Under the pieces are notes generated by a model. It was not told the origin of the DNA. It worked only from the letters and a program-made list of their open reading frames with translations, and searched no databases. Shown one piece after another: positions 17,861 to 27,052 of a stretch of DNA of 48,036 nucleotides (its first letter is position 1; the number at the start of each line of letters is the position of its first letter). The stretch is taken from contig CAILLA010000223.1 in the NCBI GenBank assembly GCA_903834925.1, positions 1 through 48,036 on the forward strand, given 5' to 3'. Both the position numbers and the translations under genes were made by a program. The DNA is from an uncultured Schlesneria sp. (GTDB lineage Bacteria > Planctomycetota > Planctomycetia > Planctomycetales > Planctomycetaceae).

Positions 17861-18236
17861 TCTACTTCACTCCTCAGGTTCAGTGGTCGATTCAGGCGAA
17901 AATGCCCGAAGCAAGATCGCAGCATGCGAGGCAAACATTGCCCAACAACACCACGGGGAATACCAACTCCGCTTGTCGCATTTAATCTCTCCGTCGGCGA
18001 CGTCGATGCAATTTGATCGTTGCAACACCAGGGAGCCTGATGACCCAGCAAGCCATCATGGTTACTCAGGGCCTTAACGAATCTCGAATCGACTGGACTG
18101 AAAATAGAAATCGGCAAATGCGCCCTGCGAAAGTTACTGGGCCTCCAATTGACATTCGTCACTGCTCATGAGATTTTTTAAAGCATATGACGTCGATTGA
18201 CAGTTAACTCTCTCATAATTCGAAAGACTGTTTTTC
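17861..18236. other. Divergent intergenic region, no gene seen
   Basis: These 376 bp separate the decayed PEP-CTERM gene (minus) from the secreted acylase (plus). They must hold the promoters of both, but I could not place convincing -35/-10 pairs. Short open frames here have no recognisable features. Confidence 0.4.
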
Positions 18237-19313
18237 ATGGGGAAGATCAACTTTGTCTGCCTGTTGGCTGTCGTTATGGTCGCATCGCCCTGCATGCCGA
18301 TGTGTTGTGTAGAGGCCTGTTCCAGGGTGACGTGGATTGGTCCAAAAGGGTTGATCGTGACAGGACGATCGATGGACTGGCCTTATGGGTTCAATTCGCA
18401 TTTTTATATTTTCCCTCAGGGAACGCCCCTTGACGGTTCAGGTGGGAAGAATTCGCTGACATGGACTGCAAAATATGGGACAGTCGTTGTCGCTGGGACG
18501 ACAGATCCGCAGGGTCCGATCGATGGCGTCTTTGACGGGATGAACGAAAAGGGATTAGTTGCCAATCTGCTTTATCTCGCCGAGGCCGATTTCGGCCCGG
18601 CCCCTGACAACAACAAACCACGTGTGTCGTTTGCCGGCTGGACTCAGTACGTCCTTTCTCAATTTGCCAGTGTGGAAGAAGTCGTGAAAGCGTTTCAGGC
18701 CGATCCCCTCTATATCGTGCCGATCAACTTTGGGCCTGGAAAGAAGGCTCATCCGACCGTTCATCTGTCAATTTCTGACCCGACCGGCAACTCAGCAATC
18801 ATCGAATACCTCAAGGGAAAACCGATCATTCATCACGGCCGTGAATATCAGGTAATGACCAATAGCCCAACCTTTGACCAGCAACTGACACTCAACAATT
18901 ACTGGAAACGACTCGACGGAACAAAAATGCTGCCTGGTTCCCATCAGTCTGAAGACCGGTTCGTGCGTGCTTCATACTATCTGTCCCATCTTCCAGCGAC
19001 GAATGACCCACGGCAGGCGGTCGCAGGAGTCTTCAGCGTGATGCGAAATGTGTCGGTCCCCTGGGGCCAGCCAGACGAACAGCATCCGAATATTGCACCG
19101 ACTTACTGGCGAACCGTGCTGGACCAGACAAATCGTCGGTATTACTTCGAATCGACTCTCAGCCCGAACATTGTCTGGGCCGATCTGGGCCAGATTGTTT
19201 TCTCGCCAGGTTCGGGCATTCGCAGCCTGCGAGTCGAAGAAAATGACGAGATCATCGGCAACGTGAACAATGCGTTTAAGGAAGCGAAAAACATCGTGTT
19301 CCTGACACCGTGA
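18237..19313 (+). CDS. Secreted linear amide C-N hydrolase (choloylglycine hydrolase / penicillin V acylase family)
   Basis: This 358-residue protein has a signal-peptide-like N-terminus (FVCLLAVVMVASP) ending at ...VEA, just before Cys28 in ACSRV. In this Ntn-hydrolase family the cysteine becomes the N-terminal nucleophile after processing. The family residues Arg44 and Asp47 in GRSMDW follow at the expected distance, with later motifs such as DGMNEKGL, and an Asn in VMTNSPTFD. Members cleave amide bonds in bile salts, penicillin V or acyl-homoserine lactones; the substrate here is unknown. Because the signal peptide precedes the nucleophile, the enzyme is probably periplasmic or extracellular. 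It has no Shine-Dalgarno site and stands alone, convergent with the cusA-like gene 86 bp away. Confidence 0.9.
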   Translation: MGKINFVCLLAVVMVASPCMPMCCVEACSRVTWIGPKGLIVTGRSMDWPYGFNSHFYIFPQGTPLDGSGGKNSLTWTAKYGTVVVAGTTDPQGPIDGVFDGMNEKGLVANLLYLAEADFGPAPDNNKPRVSFAGWTQYVLSQFASVEEVVKAFQADPLYIVPINFGPGKKAHPTVHLSISDPTGNSAIIEYLKGKPIIHHGREYQVMTNSPTFDQQLTLNNYWKRLDGTKMLPGSHQSEDRFVRASYYLSHLPATNDPRQAVAGVFSVMRNVSVPWGQPDEQHPNIAPTYWRTVLDQTNRRYYFESTLSPNIVWADLGQIVFSPGSGIRSLRVEENDEIIGNVNNAFKEAKNIVFLTP

Positions 19314-19398
19314 CCGTTCGAACGGACTGTCATGAGGATTCAGTGCATCGCCCTGACGAGCAAATGTCAAAGTGCGGCCAGAGTCGTCAGTCGCTTTT

Positions 19399-22300
19399 TT
19401 AAATGCTGCTGGAGGCTGGACTTTGATCCTGACTAACCTCACTTCGCCTCGACTCAACGATCTGAAACAGGATTGGGAGCACAAACAGAGTAAAGAGCAT
19501 ACTGCTGATGACGCCGCCGATCACGACCGTTGCCAGAGGTCGCTGTACTTCGGCTCCGGCCCCTTCGCTAGTTGCCATCGGGATGAATCCGACGCTGGCC
19601 ACCAGGGTTGCGATCAGAATTGTTCGCAGATGATTCACGGCGATTTCCGACAATGACGATGTCATCATTTCGCGATCTCGTGTCGGATTTGACGGCGACC
19701 TTGCTGCTCGCCACGCCGATGCCAGAATCATGCTACTGAGTACCGAGACGCCCGAAAGCGTGATGAATCCAACTGCAGCGGAAATTGAAAGTGGCATTTC
19801 CCGCCAGGAAAGACAGAGAATTCCTCCGATGCAAGCAAACGGGACGCTCGTGAACACGACCAATGTCTCTGGGATGCTGCGGTATGTCAAAAAAAGCAGC
19901 CCAAAGATCAAACCGAGCGCCAATGGGACGACGATCAATAAACGTTGCTGTGCGCGTTGCATATTCTCGAATTGACCGCCCCATTCAATCCGAAATTGAT
20001 CCTTGGGAACACTGACTTTCTCGGCCAGCTGGCTCTGGGCTTCGGTAACAAAACTCCCGACATCGCGTCCACGGACGTTGCATTGAACAGTAATCCTTCG
20101 CTTGCCCCACTCGCGGGTGATCATTTTCGGTCCACTCACCCGACGGATGTTGGCAACACGGGACAACGGTAACTGTTCACCGCCAGGAGCCGACAACATG
20201 ATCCGCCCGATCTCTTCAAGATTCTCGCGGAACTGATCCGGAAGACGTGCCACCAGCGGAAATCGAAGTTGTCCTTCAATGACCTCACCAATGACTTTGT
20301 TGCTGATCGACTCGACCACGTCCAGCACGGCCCGTGCAGAGATCCCGTAGCGGGCGATTTCGTCCTGCTCGAGGGAGATCCTGAGGATCGGCTGTCCAGA
20401 GACTTGTTCGATTGTCAGATCACTGCACCCCTGAATCGACTGGAGGACCGACTGAAATTCCTGGGCTTTGGGAATCAGTTTGGTAAAGTCGTCTCCAAAA
20501 AGCTTTAAGGCCACATCGGCGCGGACACCAGAGACCATTTCATTGATCCGCAGTTCGATGGGCTGCGTGAACCAGGTGATCTGCCCTTTCAAGCCATCGA
20601 CCTCTTGAACCATTTGCTCGACCAATGCAGACTGCGTTTTTGCTTTTGTCCATTCAGAGCGTTGTTTCAGTGCGACGAACATATCCGTCACTTCGACGTT
20701 GCCCGCATCCGTCGCAACTTCTGGCGATCCGACACGACTCCATACATGTGAGACTTCGTTCGGAAATTTTTCAAGCAGCAGACGTTCCATTGTCGTGTTC
20801 ATCTTGGCAGACTCTTCGAGGCTTGTTCCGGGTGCCCTCAGCACGCCGATTACCAAGTCTCCCTCGGACAGACGCGGTATAAATTCCGATCCCAGTTTCG
20901 CTGCGATCAGGAACGTGTACCCGAGTCCACACAGGGCGAGCGTCAGAACAAGCCAACGAAATCGAAATGCCATTTTGAGAAGTGGTCGGTAGAACCATTG
21001 GGCAAACCTGACTAGCCATACTTCTTTTTCTGTGACGGTTCGAGGTAACACCAGCGACGCCAGAACCGGTGTGACAGTCAATGACAAAATCAGTGAACCG
21101 ATCAGGATGAAGATGACAGTAATCGCCATCGGCCGAAACATTTTCCCTTCGACACCTTCCAGGGTCAAAATCGGCAAGTAGACGATCATGATAATGAGCT
21201 GGCCAAATACCGTGGGAATCCGTACCTCTGACGCTGCGTCCCGGATAATCGCCAACCGTTCCTTCGGCGAACATTCACCGTGATGAGCCAGGCGACGAAT
21301 GATGTTTTCGATCACAACGACCGAGCTATCGACCACGATGCCGAAATCAATGGCTCCAAGGCTAAGTAACGAAGCGGCAATCCCCATGGACCACATTCCG
21401 CAGAATCCAACGAGCATTGAAAGAGGTATCGCGGCCGCAGCAATCAAGCCTGCCCGCAGATTACCGAGAAGCAGAAACAGCAGGACAACGACGAGATAGG
21501 CTCCCTCACACAAGTTGTTTTTGACGGTTTCGATCACGCGATTGACCAGTCGAGTGCGGTCGTAAACGATATCCATGTGGTAACCATCAGGAAGAGTCTG
21601 ACGCACGTCGTCGAATTTGGTACGAAGCCGATTCGTGACGGCGTAACTGTTCTCGCCCATCAGCATGAACCCAAGACCTAGAACGACCTCGCCCTGTCCG
21701 TTCGCCGTCACGACACCGCGACGTAATTCATGCGAGACCACGACTTCCGCGACATCTCGAACCCGAATCGGAACACCATCAATGGCCGTGATGACAATTC
21801 CGCAAATTTGTTCGACGTTAATCGTACGCCCGACTCCATGAACCAGAACCGAATCCCCGGATTGTTGAATGCTTCCACCACCGACGTTCAGGTTGTTATG
21901 TTTAACCGCTTCGAGAATCTGGTCAAATTTCAAGCCATGTTTCACAAGTCGAACGGGGTCAATTCGGATCTGGTACTGTTTCTTCAATCCCCCCCAGGAA
22001 TTGATTTCGGCCGTGCCAGGAACCGTGCGCATCGTCGGCTTGATGTCCCAGTCATGTAGCGTCTTTGCTCCCGTGAGATCACCGTCATCAGATGAGACGA
22101 TGTAATGAAATACCTCGCCCAGTCCCGTTGAGACTGGTCCCATTTCAGGTCGTCCGAGTCCACTGGGAATCTCGACGCTCGACAATCGTTCGTTAATCAA
22201 CTGCCGAGCAAAATAGATGTTTGTTCCGTCTCTGAAAGTTGCGATAACTTGAGACAGCCCGAACTGAGACACGGAGCGTAGCGATTCCAATCCAGGAAGA

Positions 22301-22524
22301 CCTCCCATCGACATTTCTACGGGAAACGTCACCTGTCGTTCAACTTCTTCGGGGACCAGAGCCGGGGCCACGGTATTGATCTGAACTTGAACCGGTGTTG
22401 TATCGGGAAATGCGTCAACATTCAGAGAGATCATGGCGAGATAGCCAGCTGCGCTGGTTACCGCCGCTGCCAGAAGCACGATCAACCGATGATTGAGCGA
22501 CCAGCCGATAATGAATTGAAGCAT
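19399..22524 (-). CDS. Heavy-metal efflux RND transporter, CusA/CzcA family
   Basis: This 1041-residue inner-membrane pump has a typical RND layout: a first membrane segment at 12-32, a large periplasmic porter region, about six central membrane segments, a second porter region, and five closing membrane segments. The HME-RND signature GAIDFGIVVDSSVVVIEN at 390-407 carries the acidic residues used for proton coupling in CusA/CzcA (D393, D399). Such pumps export Cu+/Ag+ or Co2+/Zn2+/Cd2+ through an adaptor and a TolC-like channel. The adaptor gene lies directly upstream (50 bp), but no CusC-like channel gene is adjacent. The exact metal cannot be told. The gene is last in its transcript and converges with the acylase. 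Confidence 0.93.
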   Translation of the reverse strand: MLQFIIGWSLNHRLIVLLAAAVTSAAGYLAMISLNVDAFPDTTPVQVQINTVAPALVPEEVERQVTFPVEMSMGGLPGLESLRSVSQFGLSQVIATFRDGTNIYFARQLINERLSSVEIPSGLGRPEMGPVSTGLGEVFHYIVSSDDGDLTGAKTLHDWDIKPTMRTVPGTAEINSWGGLKKQYQIRIDPVRLVKHGLKFDQILEAVKHNNLNVGGGSIQQSGDSVLVHGVGRTINVEQICGIVITAIDGVPIRVRDVAEVVVSHELRRGVVTANGQGEVVLGLGFMLMGENSYAVTNRLRTKFDDVRQTLPDGYHMDIVYDRTRLVNRVIETVKNNLCEGAYLVVVLLFLLLGNLRAGLIAAAAIPLSMLVGFCGMWSMGIAASLLSLGAIDFGIVVDSSVVVIENIIRRLAHHGECSPKERLAIIRDAASEVRIPTVFGQLIIMIVYLPILTLEGVEGKMFRPMAITVIFILIGSLILSLTVTPVLASLVLPRTVTEKEVWLVRFAQWFYRPLLKMAFRFRWLVLTLALCGLGYTFLIAAKLGSEFIPRLSEGDLVIGVLRAPGTSLEESAKMNTTMERLLLEKFPNEVSHVWSRVGSPEVATDAGNVEVTDMFVALKQRSEWTKAKTQSALVEQMVQEVDGLKGQITWFTQPIELRINEMVSGVRADVALKLFGDDFTKLIPKAQEFQSVLQSIQGCSDLTIEQVSGQPILRISLEQDEIARYGISARAVLDVVESISNKVIGEVIEGQLRFPLVARLPDQFRENLEEIGRIMLSAPGGEQLPLSRVANIRRVSGPKMITREWGKRRITVQCNVRGRDVGSFVTEAQSQLAEKVSVPKDQFRIEWGGQFENMQRAQQRLLIVVPLALGLIFGLLFLTYRSIPETLVVFTSVPFACIGGILCLSWREMPLSISAAVGFITLSGVSVLSSMILASAWRAARSPSNPTRDREMMTSSLSEIAVNHLRTILIATLVASVGFIPMATSEGAGAEVQRPLATVVIGGVISSMLFTLFVLPILFQIVESRRSEVSQDQSPASSSI

Positions 22525-22574
22525 TGTCGATCCATATTTATGTCACGTCAGGAAGTGAAGTTGCATCCAAGAAT

Positions 22575-24026
22575 TTAGAGTGCAGATGATGCAACGTGAG
22601 TCAAAATCCATTCCGATTTGAGGGCATGACTTCCGTGCGTCACAATTGTCATCCCCGATTTGAGATCAGCGGAATCAATCTGGATGCTTCCCCCCTCGCG
22701 GGCTCCCAGCCTGACATTGATTCGAGCAAATTTCCGGTCCGAGACTTTGGCGAATACCATTGGCTGATTGTCATCATGCAACACTGCCGAAATGGGAACC
22801 ACAAATGCAGACGGGGTTTCACGAAGTGTGATCATTCCCGTGCCGTAGGTTTTTGCCCGCAGTAGCCGGACTTCCTGTCCGGTGACAGGATCGGACGATA
22901 CGACCGGATTATCGACTTCAGCTCGAACGCGCAACGTTCGCGTCTTTTCGTTCATTTCCGTACTGATCCAGGTGATGGTGCTTTGAAGCTCTTGCTCGAG
23001 GCCGTCGGGAAGAAACCGAACGGATTGACCAAGTGACATTTTGGACGCATCTTCTTTGGAAACGTCCAAATATAGCCACATCCTTCGCAGATCGGCGATT
23101 TCGAGTAATGGTTTTCCCGCTTCAACCATTTCACCAAGTGCCGCATCGTGATGAATCAGAACTCCATCAAACGACGCCATTACAGGAAGAAGGTTCGAAG
23201 TGGTTTGTACAGGATCTAATTCCTTCGAAATTGATTCGGGAATTCCAAGAAAATGAAGCTTCTCAGCACGATCAGCATCGTTGAGACCTTCAAATAAATT
23301 CTTTTGCAAGCTAAAACCCATGTTGATTAATGTCTGTTCGGTGTTCTGCAAGCGAATCTTTGCTTCGCGTACAGCCACGCGTTCGTCGCGAACCTGACGA
23401 TGAGCGATCGCGCCGGCAACACTTTCGTACGACGCAAGACGTTCAATCCTCGATTCCAGCGAAACCAAATCACTGGAAAATTCTGCCTTAGCTTGACCGA
23501 CATCGACCGCATCAATGATGACCAGCACATCCCCGCGACGAATCATGTCACCTGGTTGCTTCAACACGCGCCAGATGGCTCCGGACACGCGGGCGGACAG
23601 GCTGGCAAACATTCGCTCATCGTACGTAATCACGCCGGTTGTCTTGATTCGCTCTCGCATCGAGCGTTCTTCGATCACGCTCGTTTTAATTCCCGTTCGT
23701 CGAAGCGATTTCTCGGACGGAAATTCGATTTGCCATTCCTGTTCATCAGGCCGATGCTCGTCAATTGGATCAGGGAACTTGGACGTTTGAAGAATTCTTG
23801 ATGGCTCGCTTGATCCATGCTTCACAAATCCGAAGGACCAATGAGTTTGATGTCCGATGAATCCAATTGCCAGTAGTCCACACAGGATGCCTAAATATTT
23901 GGCACCCGAAGCCAAGGCCGAAATCATCGGTACTGGTCGGGCGATTCGAGAATCCATCTCTTTAGCGAAAACAGTCATTGTGCCATCACTTTTTAATTCT
24001 GCATCGATTTTTGCAGTACTTGTCAT
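22575..24026 (-). CDS. Efflux RND transporter periplasmic adaptor, CusB/CzcB type
   Basis: This 483-residue protein has a membrane anchor near residues 38-60 (SALASGAKYLGILCGLLAIG), then a barrel-sandwich hybrid region with GVITYDERMFASLSARVSGAI and LLEIADLRRMWLYLDV, both characteristic of CusB/HlyD adaptors. A long helical hairpin lies between them. A final beta-barrel and MP domain contain FVVPISAVLHD and GSIQIDSADLKSGM. The adaptor links the inner-membrane pump to the outer-membrane channel and, in CusB, hands metal to the pump. It is the first gene of the pair. Its upstream region is AT-rich and holds an inverted repeat (24090-24121) that could be a metal-regulator site. The start lacks a Shine-Dalgarno site. 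Confidence 0.9.
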   Translation of the reverse strand: MTSTAKIDAELKSDGTMTVFAKEMDSRIARPVPMISALASGAKYLGILCGLLAIGFIGHQTHWSFGFVKHGSSEPSRILQTSKFPDPIDEHRPDEQEWQIEFPSEKSLRRTGIKTSVIEERSMRERIKTTGVITYDERMFASLSARVSGAIWRVLKQPGDMIRRGDVLVIIDAVDVGQAKAEFSSDLVSLESRIERLASYESVAGAIAHRQVRDERVAVREAKIRLQNTEQTLINMGFSLQKNLFEGLNDADRAEKLHFLGIPESISKELDPVQTTSNLLPVMASFDGVLIHHDAALGEMVEAGKPLLEIADLRRMWLYLDVSKEDASKMSLGQSVRFLPDGLEQELQSTITWISTEMNEKTRTLRVRAEVDNPVVSSDPVTGQEVRLLRAKTYGTGMITLRETPSAFVVPISAVLHDDNQPMVFAKVSDRKFARINVRLGAREGGSIQIDSADLKSGMTIVTHGSHALKSEWILTHVASSAL

Positions 24027-24089
24027 TCAATTGTTTTTTTGTTTTGAGCTTTAGAAAACAAAGCTCTCGGACCTAGTCCAAAAACAAAA

Positions 24090-24121
24090 CCCTTAAGCCA
24101 TAACTTACGAAACCTTAAGGG
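24090..24121. promoter_or_regulatory. Inverted repeat upstream of the metal-efflux operon
   Basis: CCCTTAAG at 24090-24097 and CTTAAGGG at 24114-24121 are perfect 8-bp inverted arms with a 16-bp spacer, placed 64-95 bp upstream of the adaptor start. This spacing suits a dimeric repressor or activator. No regulator gene is nearby and I do not recognise the consensus, so the role is inferred from position only. Confidence 0.35.
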
Positions 24122-24322
24122 ATGCTGGCACGCAATAATCGCGCCATAAGTAACGGTTGAAATGAATTTTCGGCTGTGATTTCCACAACACCGAATTTCA
24201 AGAATGACTCAAAGGAGACGTCGATTTTTCACAAACATTTACAGGATCGAGGGCTACAGATCATCATGCAGCTGCGGTATTGGTGAGTTATTGATCCGAC
24301 CGTAAATGACTTGAAACCCTGA

Positions 24323-24796
24323 CTACAGTCGCTTGGAAAAAATCACCTTGTGCTCGCCATCGGCGAATGCGTCGGGGATTCGTGCGACTTCGGCATAACC
24401 GTGTTTTGTGTAAAATTGCCTCGCACGGTCCTGGTCTGGAGAGGAACTTGTTTCGATCACAAGAAGTCTGCCGTTCTTGGCTCGGATGGCTCCTTCTGCG
24501 GCGACCAAAAGGCGGCTACCAATCCCTTGCCCCTGCCGCTGGTTATCCACCACGATCATGACCAGTTCCCAGGTACGATCGGTCATCTCCACCGGCACGA
24601 AGTAAGCCACTGCAATCAGCTGGCCAGCATCATCACACGCCAGAGCCTGATAATGCTTGTCTACGTTTCTGTCATGGTAGTCATCGAAGGTCTGTTGCAG
24701 AATTTCCAATTCGGCTGGACCAAACCCCAGCGATCCAGAAAGCCTTAACAATGCAGGAGTGTCGCCAGGGACGATGGGACGGATGGTAGTTGGCAT
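24323..24796 (-). CDS. GNAT family N-acetyltransferase
   Basis: This 157-residue protein is a complete single-domain GNAT. The acetyl-CoA pyrophosphate-binding motif RQGQGIGSRL lies at 87-96 (Q/RxxGxG/A pattern). It is preceded by the strand ELVMIVVDN and followed by the alpha/beta segment LLVIETSSSPDQDRARQFYTKHGY that usually contacts the substrate. The family transfers acetyl groups to amines of small molecules or proteins; the acceptor is unknown. It starts 3 bp after the stop of the VOC gene, so the two are almost certainly one transcript, and it may be the less-expressed second gene. Confidence 0.9.
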   Translation of the reverse strand: MPTTIRPIVPGDTPALLRLSGSLGFGPAELEILQQTFDDYHDRNVDKHYQALACDDAGQLIAVAYFVPVEMTDRTWELVMIVVDNQRQGQGIGSRLLVAAEGAIRAKNGRLLVIETSSSPDQDRARQFYTKHGYAEVARIPDAFADGEHKVIFSKRL

Positions 24797-24799
24797 GTA

Positions 24800-25186
24800 T
24801 TATGGAGCCATCGGAGTACAAATTTCGACCAAAAAACCGTTGATGTCACGGACGTAGCAGACCAACTGACCCCATGGCTTTTGCTTTGGTTCGGCCACCG
24901 GCACGGCCCCCGCTTCAACTGCTTGCTTGTATGCCGCCGGTACGTCGTCTGTTGTAAACGCGATTTCGAACGCGGCTGACGGATCCTCAGGCAACGTTAA
25001 CTGAAAAGTGACTCCGTTCGAACGCGCAAGTTCGACACTCGCGAAGGCGAGTTTCGTTTCACCGGTGATCATCTCGCCATATCCACTTTCATGGACAAAC
25101 AGACGTTTCAACCCGAACGCCAATTCATAGAACGAAACGGTTGCCTCGACATCCGTTACGTACAAAATCGTATAGCCAAATCTCAT
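24800..25186 (-). CDS. VOC family (glyoxalase/bleomycin-resistance-like) protein
   Basis: From the ATG at 25186 the product is 128 residues, normal for a single VOC-superfamily protein with two beta-alpha-beta-beta-beta modules: MRFGYTILYVTDVEATVSFYELAFGL (partial) and later PWGQLVCYVRDINGFLVEICTP, the typical ending with the metal-binding Glu. GGGGA lies 7 bp before this ATG; a longer frame from 25207 adds seven residues without a ribosome binding site. Such proteins act on glutathione conjugates, dioxygenase substrates or bind antibiotics; which one is unknown here. It is followed 3 bp later by the GNAT gene. Confidence 0.88.
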   Translation of the reverse strand: MRFGYTILYVTDVEATVSFYELAFGLKRLFVHESGYGEMITGETKLAFASVELARSNGVTFQLTLPEDPSAAFEIAFTTDDVPAAYKQAVEAGAVPVAEPKQKPWGQLVCYVRDINGFLVEICTPMAP

Positions 25187-25260
25187 TTTACATCCCCAGC
25201 ATCGCATCTGGATTGACTAAAAAGCATTCCTCAACCTGCACTGATTACGATGCTAGTGGT

Positions 25261-25356
25261 TTAGGGTGAACGCAACAACGCCCCCGGGGCGATCACGATT
25301 TTGTCCCCGTCAACGACACCGTTCAGAACTTCGATAAAGCCGGAATCCTGATTGAT
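25261..25356 (-). pseudogene. C-terminal fragment of an efflux adaptor (HlyD/RND type)
   Basis: A minus-strand frame ending at a TAA (25261-25263) reads DSGFIEVLNGVVDGDKIVIA followed by PGALLRSP. This is the usual closing module of RND/MFP adaptors (GFIEV-L-GL-DGDKVV). An in-frame TGA lies 31 codons upstream and no start is found. Further upstream in the same frame (to about 25500) the sequence is open again and includes a GMNCR-like stretch that might be an older part of the same gene, but this is weak. It is best read as a relic of a decayed adaptor gene. Confidence 0.5.
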
Positions 25357-25831
25357 TCAATCTCGCAGCAAATGAGAATCCGTGCATTGCGTTCCGGGCG
25401 GCAAAATCGGCCGAAGTCGAATCTCCAATAGACCGGCTCGGCAATTCATGCCAGCGACGCGGTTGACTTTCGAAATATGCGATTTGAAAAGTCGATACCG
25501 TTCACACAAGCCGTAGCATGGGCTTCAGCCCGTGCGACAAGACTTTGGCGTTAGCCGGAAGCCCAAACGACGAAAACGGACAGCGCCTTTGCGATGCTCT
25601 GCGCAATTCTTACAGACCGTCGATCTCAGAGATCGTTGTTTTGTTTTCATGAATCTCGGCAACCGTTCACGAACCCGAATGGATTTATCGTCCACGCAAC
25701 GCCCCAGCAAGCGACCGCTCGAACATCCAGCGTACAACATCAAATGCAACAGATCCCGATGAAGCTGATCTTCCAGCAAAAGCTGAAACGATTCTGGTCG
25801 CACTAAGGTTACAGTATTCTGGAGCACGCCG
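25357..25831. other. Intergenic region with a short hairpin repeat, no gene supported
   Basis: The stretch contains GCATGGGCTTCAGCCCGTGC at about 25516-25535, a near-palindromic sequence of the kind found in extragenic repeats of large bacterial genomes. Open frames on both strands (for example 25525-25827 minus) show no family features or ribosome binding sites, so I do not call them genes. Confidence 0.35.
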
Positions 25832-26173
25832 ATGTTCTTGCTGATGCTGATGAATACGCTCAGCGGTTTACTTCTTGTTGCACTCAGCTTCCCATTGATT
25901 CTCGGAAAAATAGGGCCGAATCCGTGGTATGGATTCCGGGTTCAAAAAACCCTGAGCGATCCGGCCATCTGGTATCCTGCCAACGCATATGCGGGCAAAC
26001 GCCTTTTGGTTGTCGGACTGATCGGCAGCTTGTTTGCCTTCTTGTTTTACTTCGTCCCGAAAATCGACTTGAACACTTACGCGATCGGGTGTGCGGTCGT
26101 GACCGTTGGCGGATTAATCGTCGCCGTCATTCAGAGTTTTCTCTATTTACGAACATTGCCCTCGAATTCGTAA
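25832..26173 (+). CDS. SdpI family membrane protein
   Basis: This 113-residue protein has three or four hydrophobic segments (LLVALSFPLIL, LLVVGLIGSLFAFLFYF, AIGCAVVTVGGLIVAV). The central motif NPWYGFRVQKTLSDPAIWYPANAYAG is characteristic of SdpI/YhfL-type proteins, whose best-known member gives immunity to the SdpC toxin in Bacillus. In most bacteria the role is unknown. No toxin gene is adjacent. It is convergent with the LOG-family gene, 38 bp away. Confidence 0.85.
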   Translation: MFLLMLMNTLSGLLLVALSFPLILGKIGPNPWYGFRVQKTLSDPAIWYPANAYAGKRLLVVGLIGSLFAFLFYFVPKIDLNTYAIGCAVVTVGGLIVAVIQSFLYLRTLPSNS

Positions 26174-26211
26174 ACAATCGATCGTCAAATCGAAGTCGGA
26201 TTCGTGGGCGT

Positions 26212-26973
26212 TCATTCGCCGAGCCACCAGCGTCGTTTCGGTCGAGGGCCGTAGGTCAGTCCAAATTGCGTCGTGACAATTTTCGTGATCACAGCAACAG
26301 CTTCCTCCGGGGAGTCAAGAACGATAATCCGATCAACGTCCGCAGCATCGATCGTCTTCGCTTCCAAGAGTCGCTCCCTGAAGAAAGTCAATAACGGCTG
26401 CCAATAGTCCTTTCCCATCAGAATCAGCGGAAAGTCCTCGACTTTGTGGGTCTGCACCAGCGTGGCGAGTTCAAAGATTTCGTCTAGCGTCCCGAAACCA
26501 CCGGGGCAGGCAATGAACGCATAAGAGTATTTGACGAGCATCATTTTGCGAACAGAAAAATGACGGAAGGTGATCCACCGGTCGAGATAAGGGTTCGGAC
26601 TTTGCTCATGCTCTAATTCGATATTGCAACCGACGGAATAGCCGCCGGCTTCTTTCGCACCTCGATTGGCCGCTTCCATGATGCCGGGACCGCCACCGGT
26701 CATGACAGTGAACCCTGCCTTGGCGATCTGCGATCCGACTTCTCGCGCCAATTTGTAATAAGGTTGATCTTCAGTAAACCGGGCTGATCCGAAAACCGTG
26801 ACACACGGTCCAACGAAGTGAAGGGTTCGAAATCCGTTCAAGATTTCCCAGAAAATGCGGATGGCACGAAAAAGCTCAAACCGACGGGATTGAGGTCCCT
26901 GAATGAATCGGGCCACTTCGGCATTCGGAGCACCGACACCCCAGTCCGAAGAAGATTTGGCTGGCTGAGGCAA
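26212..26973 (-). CDS. LOG family protein (TIGR00730, nucleotide 5'-monophosphate N-ribosidase-like)
   Basis: This 253-residue protein has a Rossmann fold with both LOG signatures: GGGPGIMEA at 93-101 and PGGFGTLDE at 157-165. These proteins hydrolyse nucleotide monophosphates (cytokinin riboside 5'-phosphates in plants, purine or pyrimidine NMPs in bacteria). The start is a TTG at 26973: an in-frame stop lies shortly upstream and no ATG is available. The N-terminal about 55 residues are longer than in small LOG proteins, as in the subgroup often mis-called lysine decarboxylase. It follows the dehydratase gene by 79 bp on the same strand. It belongs to the same broad fold family as the SLOG domain at 14731, but nothing links the two genes. 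Confidence 0.88.
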   Translation of the reverse strand: MPQPAKSSSDWGVGAPNAEVARFIQGPQSRRFELFRAIRIFWEILNGFRTLHFVGPCVTVFGSARFTEDQPYYKLAREVGSQIAKAGFTVMTGGGPGIMEAANRGAKEAGGYSVGCNIELEHEQSPNPYLDRWITFRHFSVRKMMLVKYSYAFIACPGGFGTLDEIFELATLVQTHKVEDFPLILMGKDYWQPLLTFFRERLLEAKTIDAADVDRIIVLDSPEEAVAVITKIVTTQFGLTYGPRPKRRWWLGE

Positions 26974-27052
26974 CTCGGTGGAGTTTGATCGGGGTTTTGT
27001 ATCTCTGTCGATTTCTCAATCCTCCGTTTGACTTCAACGTCAATTGCCAAAT

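Noticed and set aside
25525-25827. 100-codon minus-strand open frame in the gap before the SdpI gene
   Set aside because: Composition is arginine-rich and unlike a folded protein, there is no ribosome binding site, and it runs over a repeat-like hairpin.
26212-26973. Linking the LOG-family gene to the TIR-SLOG system because of the shared fold
   Set aside because: It lies 9 kb away, has ordinary LOG motifs and sits beside a dehydratase; fold similarity alone is not evidence of joint function.
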